A stretch of DNA of 59,208 nucleotides from Sinimarinibacterium arenosum (lineage in GTDB: Bacteria > Pseudomonadota > Gammaproteobacteria > Nevskiales > Nevskiaceae), in assembly GCF_005047655.1 (NCBI RefSeq), contig NZ_SUKF01000012.1, forward strand, positions 1-59,208, read 5' to 3'. The notes below the pieces were generated by a model. That model was not told where the DNA came from. It made no database searches and saw only the letters and a program-made list of their open reading frames with translations. Within the stretch, counting starts at the first letter, position 1. The number at the start of each line of letters is the position of its first letter. Of the stretch, positions 35,610 through 46,497 are shown piece after piece. The position numbers and the translations under genes are program-made.

Positions 35610-35945
35610 TCACATCACCAGCTTGTCCAGGTGATTGTTCATCTGCACCGCATGCACCATCGTGATTCCGGCTTTCATGGCCGCCGCCACGTGCACGGCT
35701 TCGGTCATCTGCTCCGGATTGGCCCCGGCTTCCAGACACGCCGTGGTGTAAGCGTCGATGCAGTACGGGCACCGCTCGGAATGCGCCACCGCCAGCGCGA
35801 TCAACGACTTTTCGCGCTTGGTCAGCGCGCCGTCCGTGCCGGTAACAGCGCCGTAGTACTTGAAGAACTGGTCGGCCAGGGACTTGGCGTGGCGGCCGAT
35901 ATCCCCGAATTTCTTCAGATCGTCGGACTCGAAATAGTGGCTCAT
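35610..35945 (-). CDS. Arsenosugar-associated AhpD-like (CMD family) protein
   Basis: A 111-residue carboxymuconolactone decarboxylase/AhpD-type protein with the redox motif CPYC (Cys59, Cys62) in [27 protein letters not shown], including the Glu and His residues of the AhpD active site. It closely resembles the AhpD-like subfamily found next to arsenosugar genes (start [32 protein letters not shown]). A thiol-disulfide or peroxidase-like role is likely; the exact reaction is unproven. It is the first gene of the minus-strand arsenic run, 135 bases before the PiT gene, and divergent from rimO. Confidence 0.88.
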   Translation of the reverse strand: MSHYFESDDLKKFGDIGRHAKSLADQFFKYYGAVTGTDGALTKREKSLIALAVAHSERCPYCIDAYTTACLEAGANPEQMTEAVHVAAAMKAGITMVHAVQMNNHLDKLVM

Positions 35946-36035
35946 CGGGCGCTCCAGGGTGGGGGTCAGGCGTCATTGCCGGTTGAGGCAAACGCTACAC
36001 TATGCGCCCTCCACCGCACAGCATCCGCCAGCCCT

Positions 36036-37403
36036 ATGGCCGCCGAGCCCACCGCCAGCACCCAGCCGCCCAAGTCCGCAGAACCGCCCAAAGTCGGCTT
36101 CGTCTCGCTGGGCTGCCCCAAGGCCCTGGTCGACTCCGAGCGCATCCTCACGCAGCTGCGCGCCGAAGGCTACGAAACCGTGCCCAGCTACGACGAAGCC
36201 AATGTCGTCGTGGTCAACACCTGCGGCTTCATCGACGCCGCGGTCGAGGAATCGCTGGATGCGATCGGCGAGGCGATGGCTGAGAACGGCAAGGTCATCG
36301 TCACCGGCTGCCTGGGCACCGGCCCCAAGAGCCATATCGTGCGCGAGAAGTTTCCCGATCTGCTGTCGATCAGCGGACCGCAGGACTTCACCAGCGTGAT
36401 GAATGCGGTGCATCTGGCGGCGCCACCGGCGCACGATCCGTTCCTGGACCTGCTGCCGCCCCAGGGCGTCAAACTGACGCCGCGACACTATGCCTATCTG
36501 AAGATTTCCGAAGGCTGCAATCACCATTGCAGCTTCTGCATCATTCCGTCGATGCGCGGCAAGCTGCGCTCGCGCCCGGTCGGAGAGGTCCTGCTCGAAG
36601 CCGAGAAGCTGGTCAAGGCCGGCGTGCAGGAACTGCTGGTGATCTCGCAGGACACCTCGGCCTACGGCGCCGATCTGCGCTATGCCAAGAGCCAGTGGCG
36701 CGATCGCGAATACGAAACCCGGATGCTCGACCTGTGCCGCGGTCTCGGCGAGCTCGGCGCCTGGGTCCGCCTGCACTACGTCTACCCGTACCCGCACGTT
36801 GACCAGGTGATTCCGCTGATGGCCGAAGGCAAGGTGCTGCCGTACCTCGATATCCCGTTCCAGCACGCCTCCCCCAGCGTACTCAAGGCGATGAAGCGCC
36901 CTGCAGCGGCAGAGAACACGCTGGAACGGCTGGCCGCGTGGCGTGCGATCTGCCCGGACCTGACCGTGCGCAGTACCTTCATCGTCGGCTTCCCGGGGGA
37001 AACCGAACAGGACTTCGAACTGCTGCTGGACTGGCTCGAACAGGCACAGCTCGACCGCGTGGGCTGCTTCAAGTACTCGCCGGTTGAAGGCGCCGACGCC
37101 AATGCCCTGCCCGGCGCGGTACCGGAAGAGGTCAAGGAAGAACGCCACCAGCGCTTCATGGAAAAGCAGGCGGAGATCAGCTACGCCAAGCTGCAGCGCA
37201 AGATCGGTCAGACCATCGAAGTGCTGGTCGACGAGATCGACGAAGACGGCGTGATCGCACGCTCCTGGGCCGATGCGCCGGAGATCGACGGCCGCGTGTA
37301 TGTCGAAGGGATTGCCAGACCGCTGCCGGGACAGCGCATCCGGGTCGAAGTGACCGACGCTGACGACTACGACCTTTTCGCAAAGCTCGCAGCCGGCGCA
37401 TGA
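36036..37403 (+). CDS. rimO: Ribosomal protein S12 methylthiotransferase RimO
   Basis: A 455-residue radical SAM methylthiotransferase acting on Asp88 (E. coli numbering) of ribosomal protein S12. The UPF0004 cluster cysteines are at 27 ([12 protein letters not shown]), 63 (NTCGF) and 92 (GCLG). The radical SAM cluster is CNHHCSFC (161, 165, 168), and the C-terminal TRAM domain ends [18 protein letters not shown] 36036 gives the normal family length; the long open frame upstream runs antisense to the AhpD-like gene and is not coding. The stop overlaps the truD start by 4 bases, so both are co-translated. Confidence 0.95.
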   Translation: MAAEPTASTQPPKSAEPPKVGFVSLGCPKALVDSERILTQLRAEGYETVPSYDEANVVVVNTCGFIDAAVEESLDAIGEAMAENGKVIVTGCLGTGPKSHIVREKFPDLLSISGPQDFTSVMNAVHLAAPPAHDPFLDLLPPQGVKLTPRHYAYLKISEGCNHHCSFCIIPSMRGKLRSRPVGEVLLEAEKLVKAGVQELLVISQDTSAYGADLRYAKSQWRDREYETRMLDLCRGLGELGAWVRLHYVYPYPHVDQVIPLMAEGKVLPYLDIPFQHASPSVLKAMKRPAAAENTLERLAAWRAICPDLTVRSTFIVGFPGETEQDFELLLDWLEQAQLDRVGCFKYSPVEGADANALPGAVPEEVKEERHQRFMEKQAEISYAKLQRKIGQTIEVLVDEIDEDGVIARSWADAPEIDGRVYVEGIARPLPGQRIRVEVTDADDYDLFAKLAAGA

Positions 37404-38407
37404 GCACACTGCCCTATGCCTACGGCGGCCCCCCGCTGCAGGCGAGCCTGCGCAGCACGCCGGAAGACTTCATCGTCGATGAATTGCAGAGCATTGCGCC
37501 CGATGGCGACGGCGATCATGCCTGGCTGCTGGTGCGCAAACGCGGCGCCAACACCGACTGGGTTGCCAAGGAGCTGGCGCGCTTCGCCGGCGTCAATCCG
37601 GTAGACGTCGGCTACGCCGGACTCAAGGACCGCGACGCTGTGACCACGCAGGTGTTCACCGTGCATCTGCCAGGACGCCCGGATCCCGACTGGTCGGCTT
37701 TCCCGCACGAAGGCGTCGAAGTACTGGAACAGCATCGCCATCGGCGCAAGCTCAAGCGCGGCGCACTGCTGGGCAATCGCTTCACCCTGCATCTGCGCAA
37801 CGTTCAGGGCGACACGGCCGCGGCCGAACAGCGCCTGCAGGCCATCGCCACACGCGGCGTACCCAACTACTTCGGCGATCAGCGCTTCGGTCTGGGCGGC
37901 GCCAATGTCGCGCGTGCCGAAGCGATGTTTGCCGGCAAGCGCGTCGATCGCAACACGCGCTCGATGCTGCTGTCGGCCGTGCGCTCGCAGCTGTTCAATC
38001 TGGTGCTGGCTGAACGCGTGCGGCAGCACAACTGGGACCAGGCGCTGGACGGCGAAGTCTGGTCGCTTTCGGGCTCACGCTCGTGGTTCGGGCCTGAGGC
38101 TTATTCGGAAGCGCTGGCCGAGCGCCTCGCCAGCGGCGACATTCATCCCTCGGGCCCGCTGTGGGGCCGCGGCAGCCTGCCGACGACCGGCGTGGCACTC
38201 GAACTGGAGCAGCACGCACTGCAGGAATGCGACGCGCTGAAGTCAGGCCTGGAACGCGCCGGCCTCGATCAGGACCGCCGCGCGCTGCGGCTGTTTTCGC
38301 AGAATCTGCAATGGCAATGGCCGGAGCCTGACGTGCTGAAGGTGCAATTCCAGCTTCCGCCTGGAACCTACGCCACGGTGCTGATGCGCGAGCTGGCCGC
38401 CGGTTAG
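37400..38407 (+). CDS. truD: tRNA pseudouridine(13) synthase TruD
   Basis: A 335-residue TruD-family pseudouridine synthase that modifies U13 of tRNA-Glu. The catalytic Asp is in [10 protein letters not shown] (Asp77; compare Asp80 of E. coli), and the second family block is [16 protein letters not shown]. The C-terminus ([20 protein letters not shown]) is typical and complete. It is coupled to rimO by an ATGA overlap, giving a two-gene translation-modification unit. Its stop codon overlaps by 4 bases the convergent small membrane-protein gene. Confidence 0.95.
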   Translation: MSTLPYAYGGPPLQASLRSTPEDFIVDELQSIAPDGDGDHAWLLVRKRGANTDWVAKELARFAGVNPVDVGYAGLKDRDAVTTQVFTVHLPGRPDPDWSAFPHEGVEVLEQHRHRRKLKRGALLGNRFTLHLRNVQGDTAAAEQRLQAIATRGVPNYFGDQRFGLGGANVARAEAMFAGKRVDRNTRSMLLSAVRSQLFNLVLAERVRQHNWDQALDGEVWSLSGSRSWFGPEAYSEALAERLASGDIHPSGPLWGRGSLPTTGVALELEQHALQECDALKSGLERAGLDQDRRALRLFSQNLQWQWPEPDVLKVQFQLPPGTYATVLMRELAAG

Positions 38408-38634
38408 CCGGACGTGAAGGCGCCGAGATACCGCAGGAACTCGAATACGGCGAAGACCATCAGCAGAACGCCACCGAGAAGAAACGGCACGCGATTGCTC
38501 TTGATCCACTGATAGAACTCGTCGTGGCCGCTCTTGTCCTTGAAGACGCCGGCGTCGACCAGAATGATGTACACGCCGATCAGAAACGGCAGGGCCGCAT
38601 AGACCAACGCGCCGATCAGATGATTCTCATGCAT
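38404..38634 (-). CDS. Small two-helix membrane protein
   Basis: A 76-residue protein with two predicted transmembrane helices (about 6-27, LIGALVYAALPFLIGVYIILVD, and 49-70, FLLGGVLLMVFAVFEFLRYL) joined by a charged loop (FKDKSGHDEFYQWIKSNRVP). Family not recognised. The start is ATG 38632-38634; the frame to 38685 adds a leader without a better signal. The gene overlaps the end of truD tail to tail. Confidence 0.7.
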   Translation of the reverse strand: MHENHLIGALVYAALPFLIGVYIILVDAGVFKDKSGHDEFYQWIKSNRVPFLLGGVLLMVFAVFEFLRYLGAFTSG

Positions 38635-38886
38635 GGCGATCCTCAATGGGGACGGACCGGATGTGGTGCGCCAACAGGGCGGCACCGCGCCCGATCGCCT
38701 GCTTTGTCACACGATCGGTTGCGGCACGCCACCTTCTTGTCCTGAAGCTTACGCCTTCCGCACGCCACCGCGGCAGCCGCCCCGCGGTTGCAGATGACCG
38801 CTGGAACGGCCAGTGGCGGCTGCGAATGACGGCTGCGAAACCGGGCGACAGAGCGGCCCCAGTCCGCCACGCATAACACGGCGCCC

Positions 38887-40338
38887 TCATCGATTCGAAG
38901 ATGGACCCGCCGCGGCAGCATCGGCCGCGTTCCAGCCGCCGCCCAGCACTTTGTACACCGTCACCAGATTGGTCTGACGCGCGAGCTGCGCACTGATCAG
39001 ACTCTGCCGCGCGCTATAAAGCGTGCGCTGCGCGTCCAGCAAATTCAGATAACTGTCCACGCCCTTGCGATAGCGCGCCTCGGACAGCGCGTAGCTCTGC
39101 GTCGTGGCGTCGACCAGGGCCTGCCGCGCCGCCAGCTGTTCGTCCACGGTCGCACGCAGCGCCAGAGCGTCGGCCACTTCCTTGAACGCGGTCTGAAGGG
39201 TCTTGTCGTACTGCGCCAGCGTGATTTCGCGCTCGGTATGGGCGACATCCAGATTGGCCTGGTTGGCCCCGCCGGCAAAGATCGGCACGCTGATCTGCGG
39301 TACAAACGACCAGGCGCCACTGCCGCTGTCGAACAGGCCCGATAACGTGGTGCTGGCCGTGCCGGCCGATGCGGTCAGACTGATCCGCGGAAAGAACGCC
39401 GCACGCGCCGCACCGATGTTTGCATTGGCCGCGATCAGCTGATGCTCGGCTGCCAGGACGTCAGGACGCTGTTGCAGCACCGATGACGAAACTCCGGCGG
39501 GCAGCTCATCCAGCACGGCCAGGGTTTCAACCGACGCATCCGGCAGCAGCGCTTCCGGCACCGGCGCACCGGCCAGCAACTGCAGCGCATTGCGATCCTG
39601 CGCAACCTGACTGCGATAGCTGGCGACGTCCGCACGCGCAGACTCCACGCTGCTGCGCGCCTGCGCGAGATCCAGCGCGGACGCCACGCCCAGTGCATGC
39701 CGTCGCTGTGTCAGCGCATAGGTCTTTTCGCGACTGGCGTAGGTGTCCGCAGCCAATTGCAGCCGCGTCTGATCCGCACCCAGTTGCAACCAGGCACCTG
39801 CGACTTCGGCAATCAGGCTGATCTGCGCGCTGCGCTGTGTCTCGGTCTGTGCGAGATAACTCTGCAGGGCCTGATTCTTCAGGCTGCGCACGCGTCCGAA
39901 CAGATCCAGCTCCCAGGCGGTGACACCCAGATCCACGCTGTACTGGCGCGAGATCGTCTCCACCCCGCTCTGCGACACCGTCGCCGGCGTCTTCTGTGCG
40001 ACTTCTTCTGCGCTCGCCGAGACGCTCGGCAGCAGATCAGCGCGCTGGATACGGTATTGCGCCCGCGCGCGCTCGATGTTCAGCGTGGCAACCCGCAGGT
40101 CGCGGTTCTGTTGCAGGGCCAGCGCGACAAGGTCACGCAGACGTGCGTCCTGCAGGAAGCGCTGCCAGCCGATGTCAGCAATGGCGGAAGCCTCCGTCGC
40201 CGCAGCGTCGTCCATCTGCGGCCAGACCGCCGGCACCGCTGGCGCCGGACGCTGATAGTGCGGCGCCATGCTGACGCAGCCACTCAACACGCCACTCGCA
40301 ACTGCCGTCACTGCCATGAGGGCAAACGAACGCTTCAT
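38887..40338 (-). CDS. Outer-membrane factor of an RND efflux system (OprM/AdeK-like lipoprotein)
   Basis: A 483-residue TolC-family channel with a lipoprotein signal ([16 protein letters not shown]; lipidated Cys21). Two repeated outer-membrane-efflux domains are visible, with motifs such as [39 protein letters not shown] and [27 protein letters not shown], and a second-half counterpart [25 protein letters not shown]. It forms the outer-membrane exit duct for the adjacent pump. It overlaps the RND gene by 4 bases and is last in the operon. Confidence 0.94.
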   Translation of the reverse strand: MKRSFALMAVTAVASGVLSGCVSMAPHYQRPAPAVPAVWPQMDDAAATEASAIADIGWQRFLQDARLRDLVALALQQNRDLRVATLNIERARAQYRIQRADLLPSVSASAEEVAQKTPATVSQSGVETISRQYSVDLGVTAWELDLFGRVRSLKNQALQSYLAQTETQRSAQISLIAEVAGAWLQLGADQTRLQLAADTYASREKTYALTQRRHALGVASALDLAQARSSVESARADVASYRSQVAQDRNALQLLAGAPVPEALLPDASVETLAVLDELPAGVSSSVLQQRPDVLAAEHQLIAANANIGAARAAFFPRISLTASAGTASTTLSGLFDSGSGAWSFVPQISVPIFAGGANQANLDVAHTEREITLAQYDKTLQTAFKEVADALALRATVDEQLAARQALVDATTQSYALSEARYRKGVDSYLNLLDAQRTLYSARQSLISAQLARQTNLVTVYKVLGGGWNAADAAAAGPSSNR

Positions 40339-43300
40339 CGCGGCACCTCCGACGTCGACGTTGAGGCTGTGTCGCCCGGCAGCTTGGCCTTGAACACGCG
40401 GCGCACCATCACGAAGAACACGGGAATGAAGAACAAACCGAGCACGGTGGCACTGAGCATGCCGCCGAGCACGCCCGTGCCGATCGCGTTCTGGCTGCCG
40501 GACCCGGCGCCGCTGGCAATCGCCAACGGCAATACGCCCAGCATGAACGCCAGCGAGGTCATCAGAATCGGGCGCAGACGCAAACGCACCGCTCTCATCG
40601 TGGCCTCAATCAACGGCACTCCGCGTTGTTCCATCTCGGACTTGGCGAATTCGACGATCAGAATCGCGTTCTTGGCGGAGAGCCCGATGGTCGTCAGCAG
40701 GCCCACCTGAAAGTAGACGTCGTTGGACAGTCCGCGCAGGCCCGCCGCAGCCAGCGCGCCGATCACACCGAGCGGCACCACCAGCATCACCGCAAACGGA
40801 ACCGACCAGCTCTCATACAATGCGGCCAGACACAGGAACACGATCAGGATCGACAGCGCATACAGTGCCGGGGCCTGTGAACCGGACAGGCGTTCCTGAT
40901 ACGACAGGCCGGTCCACTGATAGCTGATGCCCGGCGGCATCTGCTGCATGATCTGCTCCACCGCCGCCATCGCTTCTCCCGAACTCACACCGGGCGCTGG
41001 CGCACCCAGGATTTCGATCGACGACTGTCCGTTATACCGTTCCAGCTTGGGCGAACCGTAGGTCCAGTACGAAGTCGAGAACGCGCTTAGAGGCACCATC
41101 GCACCGGCGTTGTTGCGCACGTGAAATCGTTTGATGTCGTCCGGCAGCATGCGTGCCGGCGCATCGGCCTGCATGTAGACGCGCTTCACGCGGGTCCCGT
41201 CGATGAAATCGTTGACATAGGTCCCGCCCAGCAGGGTCGACAGCGTCGTGTTGACGTCACCCATCGCCACACCCAGCGCACCGGCCTGATCGGCATCGAC
41301 ATCGATCTTGAACTGCGGCGTGTCGTCCATGCCGTTGGGCCGCACCGCGACCAGCTCGGGGCGCTGCTGTGCCAGACCCAGGAACTGGTTGCGCGCCTGA
41401 ACCAGCACTTCATGGCCGACGCCGCCGAGATCCTGCATCTGCACATCGAAGCCGGACGAAGTGCCGAGCGCGCGAATTGGTGGCGGCGCAATCACGAAGA
41501 TGCTGGCGTCGCGCACCAGCTGCGACAGCGCGCGGTTGGCTTTCTGCGCGATCGCCTGTGCGGTCTGATCGTTGCCCGGACGCAGCGACCAGTCGCGCAG
41601 ATGCACGAAGCCCATGCCGGCATTCTGGCCCTGGCCGCTGAAGCTGAAACCGGCAACGGTGAAGATCGACTTCACCGGTTCCTGCGCCAGGAAGTATTTC
41701 TGCACCTCACGCATCGCCTGCTGGGTACGCTGCTGTGTCGCACCTGGCGGCAGCTGCGCCATCACCATCAGCGTGCCCTGATCCTCATCCGGCAGGAACG
41801 CCGTCGGCATGCGCAGGAACAGGAACACCATCACCCCGCCCAGTGCCAGATAGATCAGCATCATGCGCATGCTCTTCTGCAGCAGCGTGCCGACGATGCC
41901 CTGATAGCGTCCGGCGCCACGCTCGAACCAGCGGTTGAACGCGCCGAAGAATCCACCGTTGCCGTGATCCGGCTTTGGCGGCTTGAGAATCGTCGCGCAC
42001 AAAGCCGGAGACAATGTCAGTGCCACCAGCACCGACAGTGCCATCGCCGAAACGATGGTGATCGAGAACTGACGGTAGATCGCCCCGGTCGATCCGCCGA
42101 AGAACGCCATCGGCACGAACACGGCGGACAGCACCGTGGCGATGCCGATCAGCGCGCCGGTGATCTGATCCATCGAGCGTCGCGTCGCCTCCAGCGGCGA
42201 CAGTCCTTCTTCGTGCATGATGCGTTCGACGTTTTCGACCACGACGATCGCGTCATCGACCAACAGGCCGATCGCCAGCACGGTGGCGAACATCGTCAGC
42301 GTATTGATCGAGAAACCAAGCGCGGACAGCACCGCGAACGTTCCCAGCAACACCACCGGCACCGCGATCGCGGGAACAAACGTCGCGCGCAGGTTGCCGA
42401 GAAACAGGTACATCACCAGGAAGACCAGGAACACCGCCTCGATCAGCGTCTTGACCACCTCTTCGATCGAAAGGCGTACGAACGGCGTACTGTCGTACGG
42501 AACCACCACTTCGACACCCGGCGGGAACAGCGCCGACAGTTCGTTGAGTCGCTGCTTGACCGCGTCGGCAGTCTTCAAGGCATTGGCGCCGGTCGCCAGA
42601 TAGATCCCAAGGCCCGCCGCCGGCTTGCCTGAAAACTGGGCGATGACCGAATAGCTCTGCGACCCCAGTTCGACGCGCGCGACATCGCGCAGACGCACGG
42701 CCGAACCGTCCGGATTGGCGCGGATCACGATGTTGCGAAATTCCTCCGCGGTGCGCAGCCGTGTCTGCGCGGTGATCGTGGCATTGAGCTGCTGGCCCTC
42801 GACCGCCGGCAGGCCGCCGAGTTCTCCAGCGGACACTTGGGCGTTCTGCGCTTCAACCGCCGCTGAAATATCGCTGACCGCCAGCGCGTAGCTCGTCATC
42901 TTGTCGGGGTCGAGCCAGATCCGCATCGCCGCCTGCGAGCCAAGCAATCGCGTGTTGCCGACGCCATCGACGCGGCTGATCGGATCGAGCACCGAACTGG
43001 CGATGTAGTCGCCCAGATCGTTGTTGCTCATGCTGCCGTCGGTCGAGACCAGACCGACCACCATCAGGAAGCCCGACGCGGACTTGGTGACCTGGATGCC
43101 CTGTCGCTGCACTGCCTGGGGCAGCAATGGCGTTGCCAGCTGCAGCTTGTTCTGCACCTGCACCTGGGCGATATCGGGATCGATGCTCGCGTCAAAGGTC
43201 AGCGTGATCGATGCGCTGCCCGAGGCGCTGCTGCTGGACGACATGTACAGCAGGCCATCGAGCCCGTTCATGTTCTGCTCGACCACCTGCGTGACCGCGT

Positions 43301-43475
43301 CCTCGACGGTCTCGGCCGAAGCACCCGGATACGTCGCGTTGATCTGCACCGTGGGTGGCGCAATCGTCGGGTACTGCTCGATCGGCAGACTGCGGATCGA
43401 CAGCACACCGGCCAGCATGATGACGATCGCGATGACCCAGGCAAAAATCGGTCGATCGATAAAGAAACGCGCCAT
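40335..43475 (-). CDS. RND multidrug efflux pump (HAE1, AcrB-like)
   Basis: A 1046-residue inner-membrane transporter with the standard HAE1 start [23 protein letters not shown] and twelve helices around two large periplasmic loops. The paired acidic residues of the proton relay are in TM4 ([19 protein letters not shown]). Periplasmic blocks typical of AcrB/MexB are present ([50 protein letters not shown]). It exports hydrophobic drugs or solvents using proton motive force with the adaptor and outer-membrane factor encoded on either side. It is 11 bases after the adaptor gene. Confidence 0.96.
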   Translation of the reverse strand: MARFFIDRPIFAWVIAIVIMLAGVLSIRSLPIEQYPTIAPPTVQINATYPGASAETVEDAVTQVVEQNMNGLDGLLYMSSSSSASGSASITLTFDASIDPDIAQVQVQNKLQLATPLLPQAVQRQGIQVTKSASGFLMVVGLVSTDGSMSNNDLGDYIASSVLDPISRVDGVGNTRLLGSQAAMRIWLDPDKMTSYALAVSDISAAVEAQNAQVSAGELGGLPAVEGQQLNATITAQTRLRTAEEFRNIVIRANPDGSAVRLRDVARVELGSQSYSVIAQFSGKPAAGLGIYLATGANALKTADAVKQRLNELSALFPPGVEVVVPYDSTPFVRLSIEEVVKTLIEAVFLVFLVMYLFLGNLRATFVPAIAVPVVLLGTFAVLSALGFSINTLTMFATVLAIGLLVDDAIVVVENVERIMHEEGLSPLEATRRSMDQITGALIGIATVLSAVFVPMAFFGGSTGAIYRQFSITIVSAMALSVLVALTLSPALCATILKPPKPDHGNGGFFGAFNRWFERGAGRYQGIVGTLLQKSMRMMLIYLALGGVMVFLFLRMPTAFLPDEDQGTLMVMAQLPPGATQQRTQQAMREVQKYFLAQEPVKSIFTVAGFSFSGQGQNAGMGFVHLRDWSLRPGNDQTAQAIAQKANRALSQLVRDASIFVIAPPPIRALGTSSGFDVQMQDLGGVGHEVLVQARNQFLGLAQQRPELVAVRPNGMDDTPQFKIDVDADQAGALGVAMGDVNTTLSTLLGGTYVNDFIDGTRVKRVYMQADAPARMLPDDIKRFHVRNNAGAMVPLSAFSTSYWTYGSPKLERYNGQSSIEILGAPAPGVSSGEAMAAVEQIMQQMPPGISYQWTGLSYQERLSGSQAPALYALSILIVFLCLAALYESWSVPFAVMLVVPLGVIGALAAAGLRGLSNDVYFQVGLLTTIGLSAKNAILIVEFAKSEMEQRGVPLIEATMRAVRLRLRPILMTSLAFMLGVLPLAIASGAGSGSQNAIGTGVLGGMLSATVLGLFFIPVFFVMVRRVFKAKLPGDTASTSTSEVPR

Positions 43476-43486
43476 GGCGGTGGCCC

Positions 43487-44665
43487 CTATGGAGTCGGCG
43501 TTACGGCCGTGGCGGCATCACCGCCCACGGGCTGCGGCTGCACCGCAGCGCCGACGCGCGCTTTCTGCAGTCCTTCGACGATCACCCGGTCTCCAGGCTT
43601 GAGACCGGAGGTGACGATCCACTCGTCGCCGACTGCAGACGCCGTTTCGATCACACGCTGCTCGACGGTGTTGTCGTCCTTCACCACCAGCGCAATCGCT
43701 TCGCCGCGCGCGTTGTGCGTGACGCCCTTCTGCGGCACACGCAGACCCTCGCGATCAACGCCTTGAGTGACCACCGCGCGTACATACATGCCGGGCAGCA
43801 GCAGGCTATCGGGGTTCGGGAATACGGCGCGCAGGCGCACCGTACCGGTACCTTCGTCCACGGCGACGCCGGTGAATGACAGCTTGCCGACATGCTCGTA
43901 GCTGCCGCCATCCTCAAGGCGCAGATGCACCTTGATCGTATCCGTGCTCTCACGCTGGACCTGCCCGCTGGCGATACGCCGCCGCAGCGCCAGCACTTCG
44001 GCACTGGACTGGGTGATGTCGACGTAGATCGGATCCAGCTGACGCACGGTCGTCAGCGCATCGGCCTGATTCGCCGTGACCAGGGCGCCCGGCGTCACGA
44101 TCGAGGTCGCGACCTGCCCATCGATCGGCGCAGTGATGCGGGTGTAGTTCAGATTGATGCGCGCCGTCTGCAATGCTGCCTTGGCTGCCGCAACCTCGGC
44201 ATCGGCCTGCAGCACCGCCGCCTGTGCATCGTCGTTTTCCTGCTTCGAGACTGCGTCGATCTGCGCCAGCTCGGCATAACGCTGCGCCTGCAGCTTCAGG
44301 GTCGCCTGACTCGCCTGCGCCTTGGCCAGCGCAGCGCTGGCGCTGTCGAACGCGGCGCGATACGGCGCAGCATCGATCTGATACAGCACCTGCCCGGCCT
44401 TGACCTCGGCGCCTTCATCGAACAGCCGCTTCTGCACGATGCCGGTGATCTGCGGACGCACCTCGGCGACCATGAACGCGGTGGTGCGCCCGGACAACTC
44501 GGCAGTCATCGTCACCGGCTGCGCCGCCAGAGTCACGATACCGACAGCGGGGGCCGGCGGCGGAGCAGCGGTCTGCTCGGATTTGCCGCCGCAGGCGCTC
44601 AAAACGCCGGCCAGCAGCACCGACACCAGAAACCGCATCTCAGACTTGGGGGGAAGAGTCTGCAT
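43487..44665 (-). CDS. RND efflux periplasmic adaptor (membrane fusion protein)
   Basis: A 392-residue lipoprotein adaptor (lipobox LSAC, Cys25). It has a lipoyl-like/barrel-sandwich half ([37 protein letters not shown]), a long alpha-helical hairpin (about 100-165), the returning half ([25 protein letters not shown]), a beta-barrel and a membrane-proximal domain ([17 protein letters not shown]). It links pump and outer-membrane channel. It is the first gene of the efflux operon. The ATG at 44665 has GAGAA upstream, and the repressor operator (44743-44764) lies about 80 bases before it. Confidence 0.95.
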   Translation of the reverse strand: MQTLPPKSEMRFLVSVLLAGVLSACGGKSEQTAAPPPAPAVGIVTLAAQPVTMTAELSGRTTAFMVAEVRPQITGIVQKRLFDEGAEVKAGQVLYQIDAAPYRAAFDSASAALAKAQASQATLKLQAQRYAELAQIDAVSKQENDDAQAAVLQADAEVAAAKAALQTARINLNYTRITAPIDGQVATSIVTPGALVTANQADALTTVRQLDPIYVDITQSSAEVLALRRRIASGQVQRESTDTIKVHLRLEDGGSYEHVGKLSFTGVAVDEGTGTVRLRAVFPNPDSLLLPGMYVRAVVTQGVDREGLRVPQKGVTHNARGEAIALVVKDDNTVEQRVIETASAVGDEWIVTSGLKPGDRVIVEGLQKARVGAAVQPQPVGGDAATAVTPTP

Positions 44666-44742
44666 GGGAAGTTCTCTTTCGGACCAACAGGAAGTGCGCG
44701 CTCACGATCATTCCGGCAAGCGTGCAAGCGTCCGACAATTTG

Positions 44743-44764
44743 TTAGAATGAACGTTCATTCTAA
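44743..44764. promoter_or_regulatory. TetR-type operator between efflux operon and regulator
   Basis: A perfect 22-base palindrome with 11-base arms (TTAGAATGAAC and its complement), core GAACGTTC. On the plus strand it lies between a possible -35 (TTGTTA, 44740-44745) and a -10-like AT-rich block (44762-44768) for the regulator gene. A repressor dimer bound here could block both divergent promoters. Confidence 0.8.
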
Positions 44765-44823
44765 TTATTGATCGATTCGAAAACAAGGCAGGACATTCGG
44801 ATCGGCATACGGTGAGGACCGAC

Positions 44824-45489
44824 ATGGCAAACCCGAATCCCAGCCCGCGCGGGCGCCGGTTCAGCGAACCGGCGCAGGTGGACGCGCGCCGTGCGCAGGT
44901 GCTGGAGGCTGCCGCCGAATGCTTCCGGCAGGCCGGTTTTCACGGTGCCAGCATGGCCGCGATCTCCAAGGCCGCCGGCATGAGCGCCGGACACATCTAT
45001 CACTACTTTGAAAACAAGGAAGCGATCATCGCCGCGCTGGTCGAGCGCGACAGCGAAGAACTGCATGACGTGCTCAACAGCTTTCGCGCGCAATCCGATT
45101 TTCTGCAGGCGATGATCGACGGCGTCGATGCCGGCCTGGCCCGCGCTGGGCGTGCCGAGCGCGCCGCACTGAAAATGGAAATCCTCGCCGAAGCCGGCCG
45201 CAACCCCAAGATTGCCGCCCTGCTGCAGGATGCCGATCGCGAAGCGCTGTCCGGATTCTGCTCGTCGCTGCAGGCAGCCTGTGCCACGCGCAGCAACGTC
45301 AGCGACTGCGACCTGGAAGCCAAGGTGATCACCGTCGGCGCGCTGTTCAACGGCTTCGCCACCCGTGCCGTGTTCAGCCCGCCGAAGCAATGCGATGCTC
45401 TGGCGCGCGCGATGCGTCGTGCGATCACGGCGATCCTCACCGGCGACGACGCGCCGGCAGCGGGATCAGCCGAGCATCAGACTCCATAG
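44824..45489 (+). CDS. TetR family repressor of the RND efflux operon
   Basis: A 221-residue TetR protein. The DNA-binding domain is ARRAQVLEAAAECFRQAGFHGASMAAISKAAGMSAGHIYHYFENKEAIIAALV (about 21-72). The C-terminal ligand/dimer domain resembles AcrR/MexR-like TetR regulators (MEILAEAGRNPKIAALLQ). ATG 44824 is preferred over a GTG four codons earlier. It is divergent from the adaptor gene with a perfect palindrome between them, so local repression is likely. Its last 24 bases overlap the convergent AEC carrier gene. Confidence 0.93.
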   Translation: MANPNPSPRGRRFSEPAQVDARRAQVLEAAAECFRQAGFHGASMAAISKAAGMSAGHIYHYFENKEAIIAALVERDSEELHDVLNSFRAQSDFLQAMIDGVDAGLARAGRAERAALKMEILAEAGRNPKIAALLQDADREALSGFCSSLQAACATRSNVSDCDLEAKVITVGALFNGFATRAVFSPPKQCDALARAMRRAITAILTGDDAPAAGSAEHQTP

Positions 45490-46371
45490 CGGCACCGTCA
45501 CGACCGACAGCAGGATGCCGGCGCCCAGAATGGTGTTGGCCAATGGCGGATCGAGATTGTGCTGATCCGCCAGAATCGCCGCCGAGATCATCGGCGCCAT
45601 CGCCGTCTGCATCACGCCGATCGTCAGCGTCAGTCCGCCGACGCCGGTTGCCCATCCCAGCAGCAAGGCCAGCAGCGGCGCCACCAGCAATTTCCAGCTC
45701 AAGCCCAGCAACAGCGGCTGCATCTGCCCGCCGCCGAGATGCAGCTTGAACCGCAGGCCGACCGAGAACAGCGCCAGCGGCGTCAGCGTCGCGCCCAGGC
45801 GCTGCAGAATCTCGTCGATCTGCGACGGCCAGCCGCCGAGCATGCCGACGATCACGCCGGTGACCAGGGCGAGGAACGCCGGGAACAGCAGCACGCGCCG
45901 CGCAATGTCCTTCGGGTGCGGCGTGGCGCCGGAGTAGATCGACGACACCAGGACGCCGCCGACCGCCAGCGCGATGAAGCAGCCGACCTGATCGGCGATC
46001 ACGCCCAGCGCCAGACCCTCGCGTCCGCGCAGCGCTTCGAGCAGCGGGTAGCCCATGAACGAGGTATTGCCGAGGCCGCAGACCAGAATCACGGCACCGA
46101 TGCGTGCGCGGCTCCAGCCCAGTCGTCTGCCCAGCGGGTCGAAAATCAGCAGCGCGCCGATCATCACCATGTACTGGGTGACGACCAGGAACCAGAACTG
46201 CCATTCGAAGTGCAGGCGCGGAATCAGCTCCAGCACCAGCGCCGGCAACGCGATATTGATCACCCACCAGTTGAGCCCCTGTGCCAGTCCCAGCGGCGGG
46301 TGCGCGAAGCGGGCGATCAACACGCCAAGCGCCAGACACACCAGCAGAAGAAACAGCGCAGTCACGGACAA
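45466..46371 (-). CDS. AEC (auxin efflux carrier) family transporter
   Basis: A 301-residue membrane protein with ten predicted helices arranged as two five-helix repeats. Family features include the NTSFMGYPLLEALRGREGLALGVIADQVG crossover region and QTAMAPMISAAILADQHNLDP with its Ala-Pro break. AEC carriers export organic acids or similar anions. It is single; the start ATG (46369-46371) begins directly with the first helix. The tail-to-tail overlap with the TetR gene is 24 bases. Confidence 0.93.
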   Translation of the reverse strand: MSVTALFLLLVCLALGVLIARFAHPPLGLAQGLNWWVINIALPALVLELIPRLHFEWQFWFLVVTQYMVMIGALLIFDPLGRRLGWSRARIGAVILVCGLGNTSFMGYPLLEALRGREGLALGVIADQVGCFIALAVGGVLVSSIYSGATPHPKDIARRVLLFPAFLALVTGVIVGMLGGWPSQIDEILQRLGATLTPLALFSVGLRFKLHLGGGQMQPLLLGLSWKLLVAPLLALLLGWATGVGGLTLTIGVMQTAMAPMISAAILADQHNLDPPLANTILGAGILLSVVTVPLWSLMLG

Positions 46372-46497
46372 TCCGGCTCGGCAGCAATCAAGGGACGATC
46401 AGGGGGCGCCATTAAAGGGATTTCGCGCAATACGGGCAAGTGCCGATTGAACCGGAGGCCGTCGGCATCCGCCATGCGGCCTTGGTCGAATGCAGTG

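Noticed and set aside
41121-42632. 503-codon plus-strand open frame
   Set aside because: Antisense to the RND pump gene; Arg/His/Gln-rich shadow frame without domains or ribosome-binding site.
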